Positions 40,585-49,623 of a stretch of DNA of 58,025 nt are shown piece after piece. Within the stretch, counting starts at the first letter, position 1, and every line of letters begins with the position of its first letter. The stretch is taken from assembly GCA_021154985.1 (NCBI GenBank), contig JAJNQE010000052.1, positions 1 through 58,025 of the forward strand. Reading direction: 5' to 3'. Made by a program: the position numbers and the translations under genes. The notes below the pieces were generated by a model, which did no database searches, was not told the origin of the DNA, and saw only the letters and a program-made list of their open reading frames with translations. This DNA comes from Hydrogenophaga sp. (lineage in GTDB: Bacteria > Pseudomonadota > Gammaproteobacteria > Burkholderiales > Burkholderiaceae_C).

Positions 40585-41415
40585 TCAGCGGGCGGGGTTG
40601 AGGACGAAATCGAATTCAACGAGGTGGCTGCCATCGGCCTGGGGCAGCCAGTCGGCAATGAGCGACTCGCGCACGCCGAACACCGCGTCGGAGTCCAGGT
40701 ACTGGTCGCCGTTGCGGAACACGTGGGTGATCAGCGTCTGGTAGCCCGGCGCCTTGATCAGGAAGTGCAAATGGGCCGGGCGCCACGGGTGGCGTTTGGT
40801 GGCCTTGAGCATGTCGCCCACGGGGCCGTCGTCGGGGATGGGGTAGGCCTCGGCCAGGATGGAGGTGAAGTGGTAGCGGCCCTGCGCGTCGGCCTGCAGC
40901 ACGCCACGTGCCTGCGCACCGTCGCAGTCGGCGCGCTGCACGTCGTACAGGCCCTCGGCATCAGCCTGCCACACCTCCAGGTGCGCGTGTGGCACCGGGG
41001 CGCCGTCCAGCCCGCGCACCGTGCCGCGCACCGTGCAAGGCAGGCCTTTGGCGCCCTGCGCCACGTCGCCACCCAGCTCGATGTGCGGCGCGCCTTCCAC
41101 ATGGAACGGGCCGAACACCGTGGCCTCGGTGCAGCCAGGCGGTTTGTCGTTGTTCATGGCCACGGTCAACATCGACAGGCCCAGCGTGTCCGAGAGCAGG
41201 ATGAACTCCTGCCGTTTGTCGTCGCACATCTGGCCGGTGGCGGTGAGGAATTCGATGCCCTGCATCCATTCCGCCTCGGTCAGCTTCACCTCGCGCGCAA
41301 AGGCGTGCAGGTGCTGCACCAGGCTGGTCATGATCTCTTTCAGGCGCGGATCGGGCGTCTGGGCAAAGCGCGCGATCACCGCCTGCGTGATGTTGTACTG
41401 GTCGAGGTTGCGCAC
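40585..41415 (-). CDS. Hydroxyquinol 1,2-dioxygenase (intradiol)
   Basis: The 276-residue Fe(III) enzyme has ligands Tyr157 (WQADAEGLYDVQ), Tyr181 (GRYHFTSI), His215 and His217 (RPAHLHFLI), and the N-terminal helical dimer domain of catechol-type intradiol dioxygenases. The wording (LSDTLGLSMLTVAMNNDKPP, ATVFGPFHVEGAP) matches hydroxyquinol 1,2-dioxygenases, which cleave 1,2,4-trihydroxybenzene to maleylacetate; catechol specificity cannot be excluded by eye. A maleylacetate reductase in the window supports hydroxyquinol. GTG 41415 is set by GAGGAG 7 bases upstream. It is the first gene of the TRAP operon. Confidence 0.88.
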   Translation of the reverse strand: MRNLDQYNITQAVIARFAQTPDPRLKEIMTSLVQHLHAFAREVKLTEAEWMQGIEFLTATGQMCDDKRQEFILLSDTLGLSMLTVAMNNDKPPGCTEATVFGPFHVEGAPHIELGGDVAQGAKGLPCTVRGTVRGLDGAPVPHAHLEVWQADAEGLYDVQRADCDGAQARGVLQADAQGRYHFTSILAEAYPIPDDGPVGDMLKATKRHPWRPAHLHFLIKAPGYQTLITHVFRNGDQYLDSDAVFGVRESLIADWLPQADGSHLVEFDFVLNPAR

Positions 41416-41496
41416 GGCCTGTCTCCTCTGGTTCTTCCGGCGGGGTTTTCTCTGTAGCTCGCACTGTAGAAGCTGCGCACAATGTCGGCCAGTGCG

Positions 41497-41529
41497 GCGC
41501 TGCAAATGACTTTTCCGCGCGCTGCAAAT
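41497..41529. promoter_or_regulatory. Operator region between hydroxyquinol dioxygenase and LysR genes
   Basis: GCGCTGCAAAT occurs twice, at 41497 and 41519, exactly 22 bases apart (two helical turns), as expected for paired LysR-type sites. Between and overlapping them runs a 21-base stretch (41502-41522) that matches 19 of 21 bases with 51813-51833, upstream of the maleylacetate reductase operon. The motif lies 86 bases before the dioxygenase start and abuts the LysR start. Confidence 0.65.
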
Positions 41530-41540
41530 ACGGGGTGAAC

Positions 41541-42470
41541 ATGGATCGCTGGACCGAGATGGAATTGTTTGTGCACGTGGCCGAGAGCGGCAGCCTCAGC
41601 CGTGCGGCGGAGCTGATGAACATGTCCAACGCCAGTGCCAGCCGCCAGCTCGCGGCGCTTGAAGAGCGCCTGGGCGTGCGCCTGGTGGAGCGCAACACGC
41701 GCCGCCTCTACCTCACCGACACGGGGCAGGAATTTTTTCAGCGCGCCCGCAGCATCCTGGCCGACCTGCGCGACGCCGAGTCCACCGTGAACGCCGCAGC
41801 GCTCAACCCCACCGGCACGCTGCGCATCAGCGCATCGCTCTCGTTCTCGCTGCACCACATCGCGCCGCTGCTGCGCGAATACACCGAGCGCTACCCCAAC
41901 GTGACCGTGCACGTGGAAGCCGCCAACCGCTACCTTGACATCATCGACAACAACATCGACGTGGCGATCCGCAACCGCGAGGTGGAGCCCGACAGCAACA
42001 TCACCATCCGCCGCCTGGCCGAAACCCGCCGCGTGCTTACCGCCTCACCGCGCTACCTCGCCAAACACGGTTTCCCCAAGTCGCTGGACGAGCTGCAGCA
42101 GCACCACCTGCTGATCTACGTGCACGCCAACAACCCCTACGAACTGCGCTTCACGCGCGGCGACGAGAGCCAGACCGTGGCGGTGAAGGCCCTGCTCGAA
42201 TCCAACGACGGCCAGATCCTGCGCGCAGCCGCGCTCGGCGGCCTGGGCATCCTGGTGCAGCCCAGCTACATCGTCTACGACGACATCGTGGCCGGCCGCC
42301 TGGTGCCCGTGCTCGACGACTGGGACCTGCCCCGCATCACCGTGAACCTGGCCTACCCCAGCCGCAAACACCTCAGCGCCAAGGTGCGCACCTTCATCGA
42401 CTTCATGGCCGAGCACTTTGCGAAGATGGGCTACGAGCGCAAGTGGACGGGGCGGTTCACGGTGTATTGA
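41541..42470 (+). CDS. LysR-family transcriptional regulator
   Basis: The 309-residue protein has an N-terminal winged helix (MDRWTEMELFVHVAESGSLS, RAAELMNMSNASASRQLAAL, EERLGVRLVERNTRRLYLTD) and a periplasmic-binding-like effector domain. The wording is of the CrgA/AaeR-like branch (SASRQLAALE, RYLDIIDNNIDVAIRN). It is divergent from the dioxygenase operon across 125 bases, the classic position of a LysR activator of aromatic catabolism, and very likely also acts on the maleylacetate reductase operon via the shared motif. ATG 41541; GTG at 41535 is an alternative. Confidence 0.92.
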   Translation: MDRWTEMELFVHVAESGSLSRAAELMNMSNASASRQLAALEERLGVRLVERNTRRLYLTDTGQEFFQRARSILADLRDAESTVNAAALNPTGTLRISASLSFSLHHIAPLLREYTERYPNVTVHVEAANRYLDIIDNNIDVAIRNREVEPDSNITIRRLAETRRVLTASPRYLAKHGFPKSLDELQQHHLLIYVHANNPYELRFTRGDESQTVAVKALLESNDGQILRAAALGGLGILVQPSYIVYDDIVAGRLVPVLDDWDLPRITVNLAYPSRKHLSAKVRTFIDFMAEHFAKMGYERKWTGRFTVY

Positions 42471-42551
42471 TACCAGTTGATTGACACGCGGTGCAGGCCA
42501 ACAGGCCACTGATGAACACAACAAGGCATCTGGCTGATCTGATGCTCTCTG

Positions 42552-43994
42552 TCATTGACTGGACAGGCGCCAGATCTCGTCGCCGCCCACCTTCCTGCTG
42601 GTTGCCACGTAGAGCCCATCCGGGCCTTGTGCCATGGCCCGAAAACCAGCGTTCATGTTTCGCATGACCGTGGCCGATTGCGTGACTTGACCTCGAACAT
42701 CGAGTCTGACGAAGTCGATCCTCTGACCTCGGTCAAATGCCATCGCGAACGCGTTCTGCCATCCGCGCCACATGGGTTGCTGCAGCCTCTCAAGTGCAGA
42801 CAGTCTGTCCCCGGCTAGCCTGACGATGGGCTGCCATTCGGGTGATGCAGCCAACTGCTTCTCGCAGTACTGTCTGCCCGGGGTGCTGCATCGAGGGTCC
42901 CATCCGCCATTGGCACCCGATTTGACTCTGGACACATCATCTGGATTGTGTCCCCGCGTCTGTGCAATCAAAAGCGTCTCGTTATCGGGGAGAAAGGCCA
43001 GGGCCACCGGATTCTGCACACCGTAGGCAAAAACTCGCGGATCAAAGCCGTCAGGCGCCCGATTCCCAGGCGCGGCCTGGCCATTGCTGTCGACTCGCAG
43101 GACCTTGCCCGCCAACAGCTTGGGGGATTGGGGTGACGCGCCCCAGCGGAGATCTCCCAAGCCGATGTACAGGTGTCCGTCTGGACCAAACGCGAGGCTG
43201 TCGCCCAGCTCGGAGTCCGCGGGACGATCTTCTTTGGAAGGGACTGGAGTGATCGCAACCAGAATGTCTTGCCGATCAACAACCTTCGACACCGTTGCAT
43301 CCAGCGCCAACCGTACAACGCGGGTGGTCGCTTGGCTGCTGGAAAAGCCGCGCAACAAGAGGTACACAAATTGGTTGCTGCGAAAGCCTGGATCCACCGC
43401 AACAGACAGGGCGCTGGAGCCCCCTTCGACAAACACATTTGCAGGGGGAAGCCCAGGTCGCTGAGCAAACAACCCTCTGTGGCGTTCCGTGTAAAGCAAC
43501 ACCCCATCGCTGGAGACAGCGATTCCCGTCGGCGATTGGATCCCCGCGACCACCGTTCGCCGAACCATGTTGGGCAGAGGCGCTGGCTCATCTGAACCAT
43601 TGGCAACCATTCCACCCACTGCTTTGAGTCTCTGCGTCGAGGCGCTCTCTGGCGTGCCTGCAGCAGCTGACTGCTGATCAATGGCCTTTTGCATGCGCGG
43701 TGGAATGCGAGGAGGTGGGGCTTGAGTGGTGGCAGGCGGGACCCGTTGCAATACCGGCGTTTCGGCCGGCATCGGCGGCTGGAGGGCTTGGGCCGTCGAA
43801 GCATCTTGAACCGCCACCACGCTTTGCGTTATCTCCAACGATGGCTGCAATGAGGGAGCGGGAGAAGACGACGATGTCGATGTCTGCCCTCCACCGCAAG
43901 AGGCCAAGGCCCCACACAGCGCCAGCAGTAACACAAACTTCCGATTGAAATGCCACCCGAACACAGCACGGTGATCAGAAGATTTTTTCATCAT
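42552..43994 (-). CDS. PQQ-dependent sugar dehydrogenase-like lipoprotein
   Basis: The 480-residue protein has a lipoprotein signal (LLLALCGALASCGGG, Cys after ALAS) and a long Ser/Pro/Ala-rich low-complexity stretch to about residue 130. The rest is a beta-propeller like the soluble glucose/aldose sugar dehydrogenases: GIAVSSDGVLLYTERHRGLF, LAFGPDGHLYIGLGDLRW, AGKVLRVDSNGQAAPGN, FAYGVQNPVALAFLP and GGWDPRC. It probably oxidises a sugar with PQQ at the outer membrane, though no electron acceptor is near. Base composition is lower in GC than the flanking catabolic genes. Start at 43994 with AAGGAAAT before it. Confidence 0.8.
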   Translation of the reverse strand: MMKKSSDHRAVFGWHFNRKFVLLLALCGALASCGGGQTSTSSSSPAPSLQPSLEITQSVVAVQDASTAQALQPPMPAETPVLQRVPPATTQAPPPRIPPRMQKAIDQQSAAAGTPESASTQRLKAVGGMVANGSDEPAPLPNMVRRTVVAGIQSPTGIAVSSDGVLLYTERHRGLFAQRPGLPPANVFVEGGSSALSVAVDPGFRSNQFVYLLLRGFSSSQATTRVVRLALDATVSKVVDRQDILVAITPVPSKEDRPADSELGDSLAFGPDGHLYIGLGDLRWGASPQSPKLLAGKVLRVDSNGQAAPGNRAPDGFDPRVFAYGVQNPVALAFLPDNETLLIAQTRGHNPDDVSRVKSGANGGWDPRCSTPGRQYCEKQLAASPEWQPIVRLAGDRLSALERLQQPMWRGWQNAFAMAFDRGQRIDFVRLDVRGQVTQSATVMRNMNAGFRAMAQGPDGLYVATSRKVGGDEIWRLSSQ

Positions 43995-44024
43995 ATTTCC
44001 TTGCGCATTCCAAAGAGCGGAAGC

Positions 44025-44036
44025 GGTTCGCGAACC
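44025..44036. promoter_or_regulatory. Perfect palindrome upstream of the sugar dehydrogenase gene
   Basis: GGTTCGCGAACC is a 12-base perfect palindrome 31 bases upstream of the start, within the 106-base gap to the next gene. It could be an operator or a terminator stem. Nothing else is visible in this gap. Confidence 0.35.
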
Positions 44037-44100
44037 AGGGTAGATCGGGGTTGTCGAGAGTAGGCGAGGGAATCACATCGCCGCCCGCGCGAGGTGACGG

Positions 44101-44586
44101 TCAGTAGACTGCGCCCCCCCAATTCGGCCCCTGAGTTTCGACTGCCATCACTTGCTCTCCCGCAGGCGTGCTTGAGAAATCCAGCAACAATCTATCGCTA
44201 AGATCGCTGGTCGTGAAGGACAAAATTCCGTCGTCATTGATGGTGAAATCAAAGTCGAAATTGATCGCGCCAAGAGACGGCACCAGAAGAACCCCGCAAT
44301 CTATTGTGTCCGGCGTCCATAGATAAACCGACGCTGGATTGGCGTCGGTCAGACTTTGCAGAAAGTTCTTGAATCTCTCGGACGTTCTGTCTGAGAATTT
44401 GATCTCAAATTGAGCAGGGGCATCCTCCAAAAACCTTTGTGCGGCCATACGCAACGCCGCAACCTGTTCATGGTCACCCAATTCGTCAGCTTGGACAGAG
44501 CGCCCCGTCAGCGCACTGAGTTCGTCCAGATACCGCTTCAAATGCAGCTTCTGCCGTAGTCGAGTGGATAGCGATGGCGCGGACAT
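44101..44586 (-). CDS. Probable immunity protein of the orphan toxin tip
   Basis: The 161-residue protein is soluble and acidic in its second half (NFDFDFTINDDGILSFTTSD), without signal or membrane segment. I do not recognise its family. Its ATG overlaps the stop of the preceding toxin-tip fragment (TGATG), and such tight coupling downstream of a toxin module is the standard place of an immunity gene in polymorphic toxin loci. GC content is visibly low compared with the core genes. Function is inferred from position only. Confidence 0.55.
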   Translation of the reverse strand: MSAPSLSTRLRQKLHLKRYLDELSALTGRSVQADELGDHEQVAALRMAAQRFLEDAPAQFEIKFSDRTSERFKNFLQSLTDANPASVYLWTPDTIDCGVLLVPSLGAINFDFDFTINDDGILSFTTSDLSDRLLLDFSSTPAGEQVMAVETQGPNWGGAVY

Positions 44587-44912
44587 CAGTAGTCAACCTT
44601 TGATTTGTTGTTCGTGAGTGCCGGACGCCCGTAGTTGTTCATGCGCTCGGCGCCAGTCTCTTTATCGATCTTGACTCGCCCCGCCTCCCAATGCGCTTGG
44701 CCGGGATGGCTCCTATCCATCGTTTGCTGCTGAACGCTCATGCGCTGGGTACCGCCACCTGGCGCTGGCACATCGTATGAGTACTCCCGTCCAGACGCAT
44801 TGCGTGACTGCGACACTGGCTGCTGGTTCGTCGGAATGCCCGTATCGCGCATCGCCTGACGTCGAGCAGCCCGCGAGGTAAGAGCCTCTCTGCCCTTTGC
44901 AACATTGGTGAA
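44586..44912 (-). pseudogene. Orphan polymorphic-toxin C-terminal module
   Basis: The open frame encodes about 20 residues (FTNVAKGREALTSRAARRQA) before the first ATG at 44852, then 88 more. The text ARRQAMRDTGIPTNQQPVSQ, the R-M-S-V-Q-Q-Q-T-M-D-R-S-H-P-G-Q-x-H-W-E-A-G segment, and NNYGRPALTNNKSKVDY matches C-terminal toxin tips found on Rhs and other polymorphic toxins. Here it lacks the Rhs delivery body and begins directly after a stop codon. It looks like a displaced silent tip kept with its immunity gene, ready to recombine onto the full Rhs protein. Whether the short ATG form is made is unclear. Confidence 0.7.
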
Positions 44913-44921
44913 TCAATTCAG

Positions 44922-45161
44922 TCAACCGGGTTCACTCATCATCTTCACAACAAGATCCGATAGCTCCTCCGTCGAGTATTCGAATTCTGGAGCGTCTTCC
45001 ATCCGTCCCAAATCAAGAAGAATGTCCTTGAGGTCTGGCTCAATATGCCGACTGTTATCCAAATAGATCTTATGCGCCCAGCGGGAAAGGGAGGGAATAT
45101 CAGTTGTAGTCTCAAGCTTGGATTTCAACATCCGCCCAAATTCGTGCTTTGTTAAGCTCAT
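44922..45161 (-). CDS. Probable immunity protein of the Rhs toxin
   Basis: The 79-residue helical acidic protein (MSLTKHEFGRMLKSKLETTT, DIPSLSRWAHKIYLDNSRHI, EYSTEELSDLVVKMMSEPG) begins 3 bases after the Rhs stop codon. No family is recognised with confidence. Size, acidity and place directly behind the toxin tip fit an immunity protein that neutralises the Rhs C-terminus. GC content is low, as for the toxin tip region, a sign of horizontal exchange. Confidence 0.6.
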   Translation of the reverse strand: MSLTKHEFGRMLKSKLETTTDIPSLSRWAHKIYLDNSRHIEPDLKDILLDLGRMEDAPEFEYSTEELSDLVVKMMSEPG

Positions 45162-45163
45162 GA

Positions 45164-48100
45164 CTACTTCCCGAGTTCTCTCGCCGTTGGTGGGTAATGC
45201 AACGAATCGACGGTCTGACCATTGCTCATTTTCGGGTGTACTCGGTTGACGTTGCCAAGTTGGTCGTACACCTCATTCCATGACCGAACGTTGCCGTTCG
45301 CTGGATTCCATTCCGTCACATACGAGGAGCCTCTGCTCGGGCCAGCGGTTCGAGCCGCCCGCTCGGCTTCGTAGTAACGGACTCTTCCGTCGGGCAAAGT
45401 CCGAACACGAGCAGCTGTAGTCTGTGCGCCTTCCAGTGCAGATAGTTTGCTTGTAAGAGCCGCAGATGCGTTAGCACTCTCCGCCCCTACGCTCTTTGCG
45501 GCTCCAACAACAGTATCCGCCGCCCTGGCCCCATCCACTACCTTGTCCGCCACCTTCAGCGCTTTCAGCGCCTGCCCCGCCCCGGGCACCGGGCTCATCA
45601 CCCCGATCGCACTCAGGCCCAGGTCCATGGCCGCGCCGCCAACATCTCCACCCGAGTAAATGGCCAGACCCAACCGCACCGCGTCCACCGCGAAGAACGC
45701 CAGGTCCACCGGCGTGTGGCCATCGGGGTCTACATAGCGGTACGGGTTGTTGTTCGCGTAGGCGTACCGGTTCAGGCTGTGCAGGTCGCTCGGGTCGGCC
45801 TCTTTGGGGTCGATGGACAGGAACCGCGCCGTCAGCGGGCTGTAGTACCGCCCGCCCATGTACACCAGCGCAGGCTTGTCCTGGGTGTGGCCTGCAAAGC
45901 CGCGCTGCGTGTAGCCAGCGGCTGTGTTGTTGATCTGGCTGCCGTAGGGTTGGTAGTTCTCTTTGAAGAGCAGACCACCCCCTGCCCAGGTGGACGAAAT
46001 CGGCGAACCGTTCGCGTCTGGCTGAAGAAACATCCAGCTGACTGGCAGAACATCGCCGCCCAGAAAATCGGTACGTTGCTCGGCGACTTCTTTGCCGGCC
46101 AGGTACATGTGCTCCTTGAGCGTGTCGTAGTACCCGCTCTGCTTTCTCCATTCAGCCAGCAACAAGCCATGCGCCGAACGAAATTCGTAAGTCACCACCC
46201 CGAACCGGCTGGTCTTGACGCGGGTGTTGGCTCCGTCATAGCCAAACACCTCTTCACCTCCCCATGTGCTGACCAAGTTGCTGGCGCTGTCGAAGTTGTA
46301 GCCCTCACCTTCGGCCGATTGGGCGTTGCCGTACACATCGTAGGAAACGGTGTACGCCGATGCACCACCACTCACGCTGAACTGCCTGGAGACGGAAGCC
46401 AGCCGGTTCTGTGCGTCATAGGTGTTGGTGCGGGTTTCTGCTCCAACCACCTGGGTCAGTACGTTACCGGCACCGCTGTAGGTCATGGAGCCGCTGCCCC
46501 ATGCGCCTGAGGCAGTGACCAGCCGGTTGATGGCGTCGAACGCCATGGTCCGGTTGTAGGTCGCATCGACGCTGTCGGAGACCTGGACGAGGTTGCCGGC
46601 AACGTCGTACACAAGCGTACTTGCAATTCGGGACACGTTGTCGCCCGTCTTGACTGATATGCCCCGCAGCCACTCTCGCGTGGTCTGTTCGTACGTCACA
46701 CGCGATCCGCCCGCATAGGCGATGTCGTAGATCTGCCCATTGGGCCAGAACGCCGCGTTCAGCATGGTTCCCGTTGGCGTCACGATCGTCGTTGGCCTGC
46801 CCAGCACATTGGGGATGAAGCTGACCGTGCGGTTGAGCACCGGATACACGATCGACGCAAGTTGATCGTTGGCGTTGTAGTTGTAGGTCGCTGCAAGCGT
46901 CAATCCGTCAATGACCAGCGACTCGGTGGTCAGGTTCTGGTTCGCGTCATAACCGTACGTGCGGGTGGCGGTGGCATTGGTGACCGAGCGGAGTTTGTCG
47001 GTTCGCCAATAGACGTTGGTGACCTGTGAGGGCGCATTGTTGGGGTAGGTGACGCGCCAGAGGCGATTTCGGCCGTCGTAGTCGTACGCCGTGGTGCCAG
47101 ACGCCCCGACCCGCTTGGTGGTCATGTTGCCGGCTGCGTCGCGGCCGTAGACCGTCGTACCCACCTCGGGGTGTACCGTGGAGGTCAAGTAGTGGCGTGT
47201 GTCGTACCCGAACTGACGGGTCACACCCGCTTGCGAGACACTGGTGACCAGACCTCGCCCGTTGCGGGCCATGGTCACGCTGGCGGCAGCCACTGGCGAC
47301 GTGATGGACATGACCAGCGGCGAGTCGGGGTCGCCGTAGGCTCGGTAGGCATGGGTGGTGATGTGGTTGCGCTCATCGCGAACCGCCAGCGTGGGAACGC
47401 CACCCGACGAGGCGTAGGTGAAGTTGCGGTAGCTGGCGTCTGCGCTGTGGGTGATGCGCGTAACGCGATTCAGGATGTCGTAGGCAAAGCTGTGTCCGAT
47501 CGCCGGATAGCCCACGATGGAGCCGTAAGTCTTGCGCCCCAAGCTGTCGTAGGCGGCTGTGACCTGCACGCCTCCTGTGCTTACACCCGTTGTTCGGGCG
47601 AACCCATCCAACGTGGTGATTTGCTGCAGAGCTCCTCGGGCGGCGGTCTTGGTGGTCGCGGTGTAGCTGATGTTGGTTGGATTGCCGGCTGGAGGGGTGA
47701 TCCGGGTCAGTCGGTTCAGGCCGTCGTAGAGAAAGGTGGTGGTCTGGCCTTCGCCGTTGGATTCAGAGGTGACGTTTCCCGCGTCACTCACGACACGGGC
47801 AATGTTGACGCTCTCCGGTTGTGCTTCATTCTGGGGAATGCCTCTGACGTAGTTGGTGTACGTGGTCACCAGACCGCGCGGTCTGGTCACTGTCCAGATG
47901 TCACCGGTGGCATGCCGCGTGTAGCTGGTGGCTACCCCATCCTTCGTCGCCGACAGCAGATTGCCGTTGGCATCCCATGTCCGCGTGGTCGAACCCACGC
48001 CGACCGTCGTTTCATCGTCGACCTGGTTGATGATCCAGCGTGATGTGTTGATGTAGTAGCTGAGCTGCGTGGTCCGGCTGCCGCCATTGGGTCCGGCCTC

Positions 48101-49522
48101 TGTGATGGTTCCAGGGTTTCCATAGCCGTCGTGACCCGAAAAGCTCGTCTGGTAAGTGGCCCCATCGCGCACGATGGTCCTCTGCGTGAGGATCGGGGCA
48201 TAGACCTCCGTGTCGATGCGGCTGGGAAACGCGCCCTGGCGCAGATTGTTTTCGTTGGAAATCAACTGCGGTGCCCATGTGTAGGTTTCCGTCTGCAACG
48301 TCCCTGTGGTCTTCTGCATCAAAAGACCGACACGCCACACCGAACCTGAAGCAGCGTAGTTGGCCCCCACATGCCGATAGGTGATGCTCCCGGCGGGCGT
48401 GGTCACCACAGTCGTGTCAAACACGCTCGAAGTACCCGGCGTATAGGCAAATGACCAGCTCCCTCCGCCACTGGCCGTTTTGGAGGTCACGACCACTGAA
48501 CGGCTGCTGGGGTTGGTCACAGAATCAAAATGCACGTAGCCATAGCCATAGGTCACAGTCCCACCCTGGGGGTAGACCATGCTCAGCAATTGGTTGTAGT
48601 TCGCGTCACTGGTTGCGGCGCCGGTGTTGTAGGTGTACCGCCAGGCGGTGCTGGGCGAGTCCGGACGCGAGACGCTGCTGAGAAAGTGGCGACCAGTGAC
48701 CCCGGGAATGTTCTGGTAGGCGTAGCTCCACGTGCGTCCACCTGTCACGATGGTGGAGATGCGGCGGCTCAAGGTACCGGAGTCAAGGTAGTTGAATGCG
48801 ACGGAACGCCCGTCGCTGGTGGCGACGCTGCTGATCTGGGGGCTGAAAGCGGCTGCGTAGCTGACCGTCGCAAAATTGTTGTTGCGATCCGTGATTCGCG
48901 TGGTGTACCAGGCAGTGGTGGGATTCGCCCCACCCACCTCGCCGACTTGCTGAGTCATGTCGTAACGAATGCCATCTGGCGAGTAGACCGCCAGTCCTGC
49001 GCCTGGAATGCAGTCGGCTCGCCAGCGCTGTGTTGTCAGCATCAGAGGCGTTCCCAGCGGGGTGAACACGAGCACTTGCCGGCTGCCGTCTGGCAGTTCG
49101 AGCACCGGGTTATCGCCAATGGCTGTACCACCATCGGAGTTTTGGCAGATGTTGGAGTTGCCCTTCTTCAGCACGCGGCCAAAGTGCACCGTCCACCCCA
49201 AGCCCGTCAGTGACGTGGTGTTCAAGTCAGCGGGGTTCAGCGGATTGACCCGATTGCTGTTGTAGGAGCGGATGACCTTCAGGTCGAACCCGCCGTTGCC
49301 GGGCAGGTGAATATCAGTGGAGTGGATCTGCAGCGAGCCCGTGAACGGATCCACGTTTTCGGTGGCGTGCTGATTGACGTAGTCGCGATTTGGGTAAACG
49401 CCAGGTTCCTTGTAGAAATCCGGCAACGCTTCTTGAGCCGCCCCCCATTGCGGCAGCCCCGCAAGCACCAAGAACACGCCCAAAAGTGCAGCGCGAACAC
49501 GAACCGAATCTGACGACATCAT
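45164..49522 (-). CDS. Secreted Rhs/YD-repeat polymorphic toxin
   Basis: The 1452-residue protein has a Sec signal peptide (VRAALLGVFLVLAGLPQWGA, residues about 9-30), a conserved N-terminal region (ENVDPFTGSLQIHSTDIHLP, GLGWTVHFGR), a long array of YD/RHS repeats (for example YDSLGRKTYGSIVGYP, RDAAGNMTTKRVG, YDGRNRLWRVTYPN), and the Rhs core RFLSIDPKEADPSDLHSLNR, YAYANNNPYRYVDPDGH ending near residue 1266. The last ~185 residues form the variable tip, ending in RYYEAERAARTAGPSRGSSY, VTEWNPANGNVRSWNEVYDQ and YPPTARELGK. No PAAR domain is seen, so Sec export rather than type VI delivery is likely. Start 49522 follows GGGGGA. Confidence 0.92.
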   Translation of the reverse strand: MMSSDSVRVRAALLGVFLVLAGLPQWGAAQEALPDFYKEPGVYPNRDYVNQHATENVDPFTGSLQIHSTDIHLPGNGGFDLKVIRSYNSNRVNPLNPADLNTTSLTGLGWTVHFGRVLKKGNSNICQNSDGGTAIGDNPVLELPDGSRQVLVFTPLGTPLMLTTQRWRADCIPGAGLAVYSPDGIRYDMTQQVGEVGGANPTTAWYTTRITDRNNNFATVSYAAAFSPQISSVATSDGRSVAFNYLDSGTLSRRISTIVTGGRTWSYAYQNIPGVTGRHFLSSVSRPDSPSTAWRYTYNTGAATSDANYNQLLSMVYPQGGTVTYGYGYVHFDSVTNPSSRSVVVTSKTASGGGSWSFAYTPGTSSVFDTTVVTTPAGSITYRHVGANYAASGSVWRVGLLMQKTTGTLQTETYTWAPQLISNENNLRQGAFPSRIDTEVYAPILTQRTIVRDGATYQTSFSGHDGYGNPGTITEAGPNGGSRTTQLSYYINTSRWIINQVDDETTVGVGSTTRTWDANGNLLSATKDGVATSYTRHATGDIWTVTRPRGLVTTYTNYVRGIPQNEAQPESVNIARVVSDAGNVTSESNGEGQTTTFLYDGLNRLTRITPPAGNPTNISYTATTKTAARGALQQITTLDGFARTTGVSTGGVQVTAAYDSLGRKTYGSIVGYPAIGHSFAYDILNRVTRITHSADASYRNFTYASSGGVPTLAVRDERNHITTHAYRAYGDPDSPLVMSITSPVAAASVTMARNGRGLVTSVSQAGVTRQFGYDTRHYLTSTVHPEVGTTVYGRDAAGNMTTKRVGASGTTAYDYDGRNRLWRVTYPNNAPSQVTNVYWRTDKLRSVTNATATRTYGYDANQNLTTESLVIDGLTLAATYNYNANDQLASIVYPVLNRTVSFIPNVLGRPTTIVTPTGTMLNAAFWPNGQIYDIAYAGGSRVTYEQTTREWLRGISVKTGDNVSRIASTLVYDVAGNLVQVSDSVDATYNRTMAFDAINRLVTASGAWGSGSMTYSGAGNVLTQVVGAETRTNTYDAQNRLASVSRQFSVSGGASAYTVSYDVYGNAQSAEGEGYNFDSASNLVSTWGGEEVFGYDGANTRVKTSRFGVVTYEFRSAHGLLLAEWRKQSGYYDTLKEHMYLAGKEVAEQRTDFLGGDVLPVSWMFLQPDANGSPISSTWAGGGLLFKENYQPYGSQINNTAAGYTQRGFAGHTQDKPALVYMGGRYYSPLTARFLSIDPKEADPSDLHSLNRYAYANNNPYRYVDPDGHTPVDLAFFAVDAVRLGLAIYSGGDVGGAAMDLGLSAIGVMSPVPGAGQALKALKVADKVVDGARAADTVVGAAKSVGAESANASAALTSKLSALEGAQTTAARVRTLPDGRVRYYEAERAARTAGPSRGSSYVTEWNPANGNVRSWNEVYDQLGNVNRVHPKMSNGQTVDSLHYPPTARELGK

Positions 49523-49623
49523 GTGAATCCCCCTGAGTTTTCCCACCAAATACAAAGGCCCGCTTCAGAAGCGTGCGCCAGTTTTTTTCGGAATACTAAA
49601 GGACTCAAATATCGCCCCGCAAG

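Noticed and set aside
44713..44925. 70-residue frame (MTELIHQCCKGQRG...) over the toxin-tip start
   Set aside because: It overlaps the better supported toxin module in another frame and has no recognisable content.
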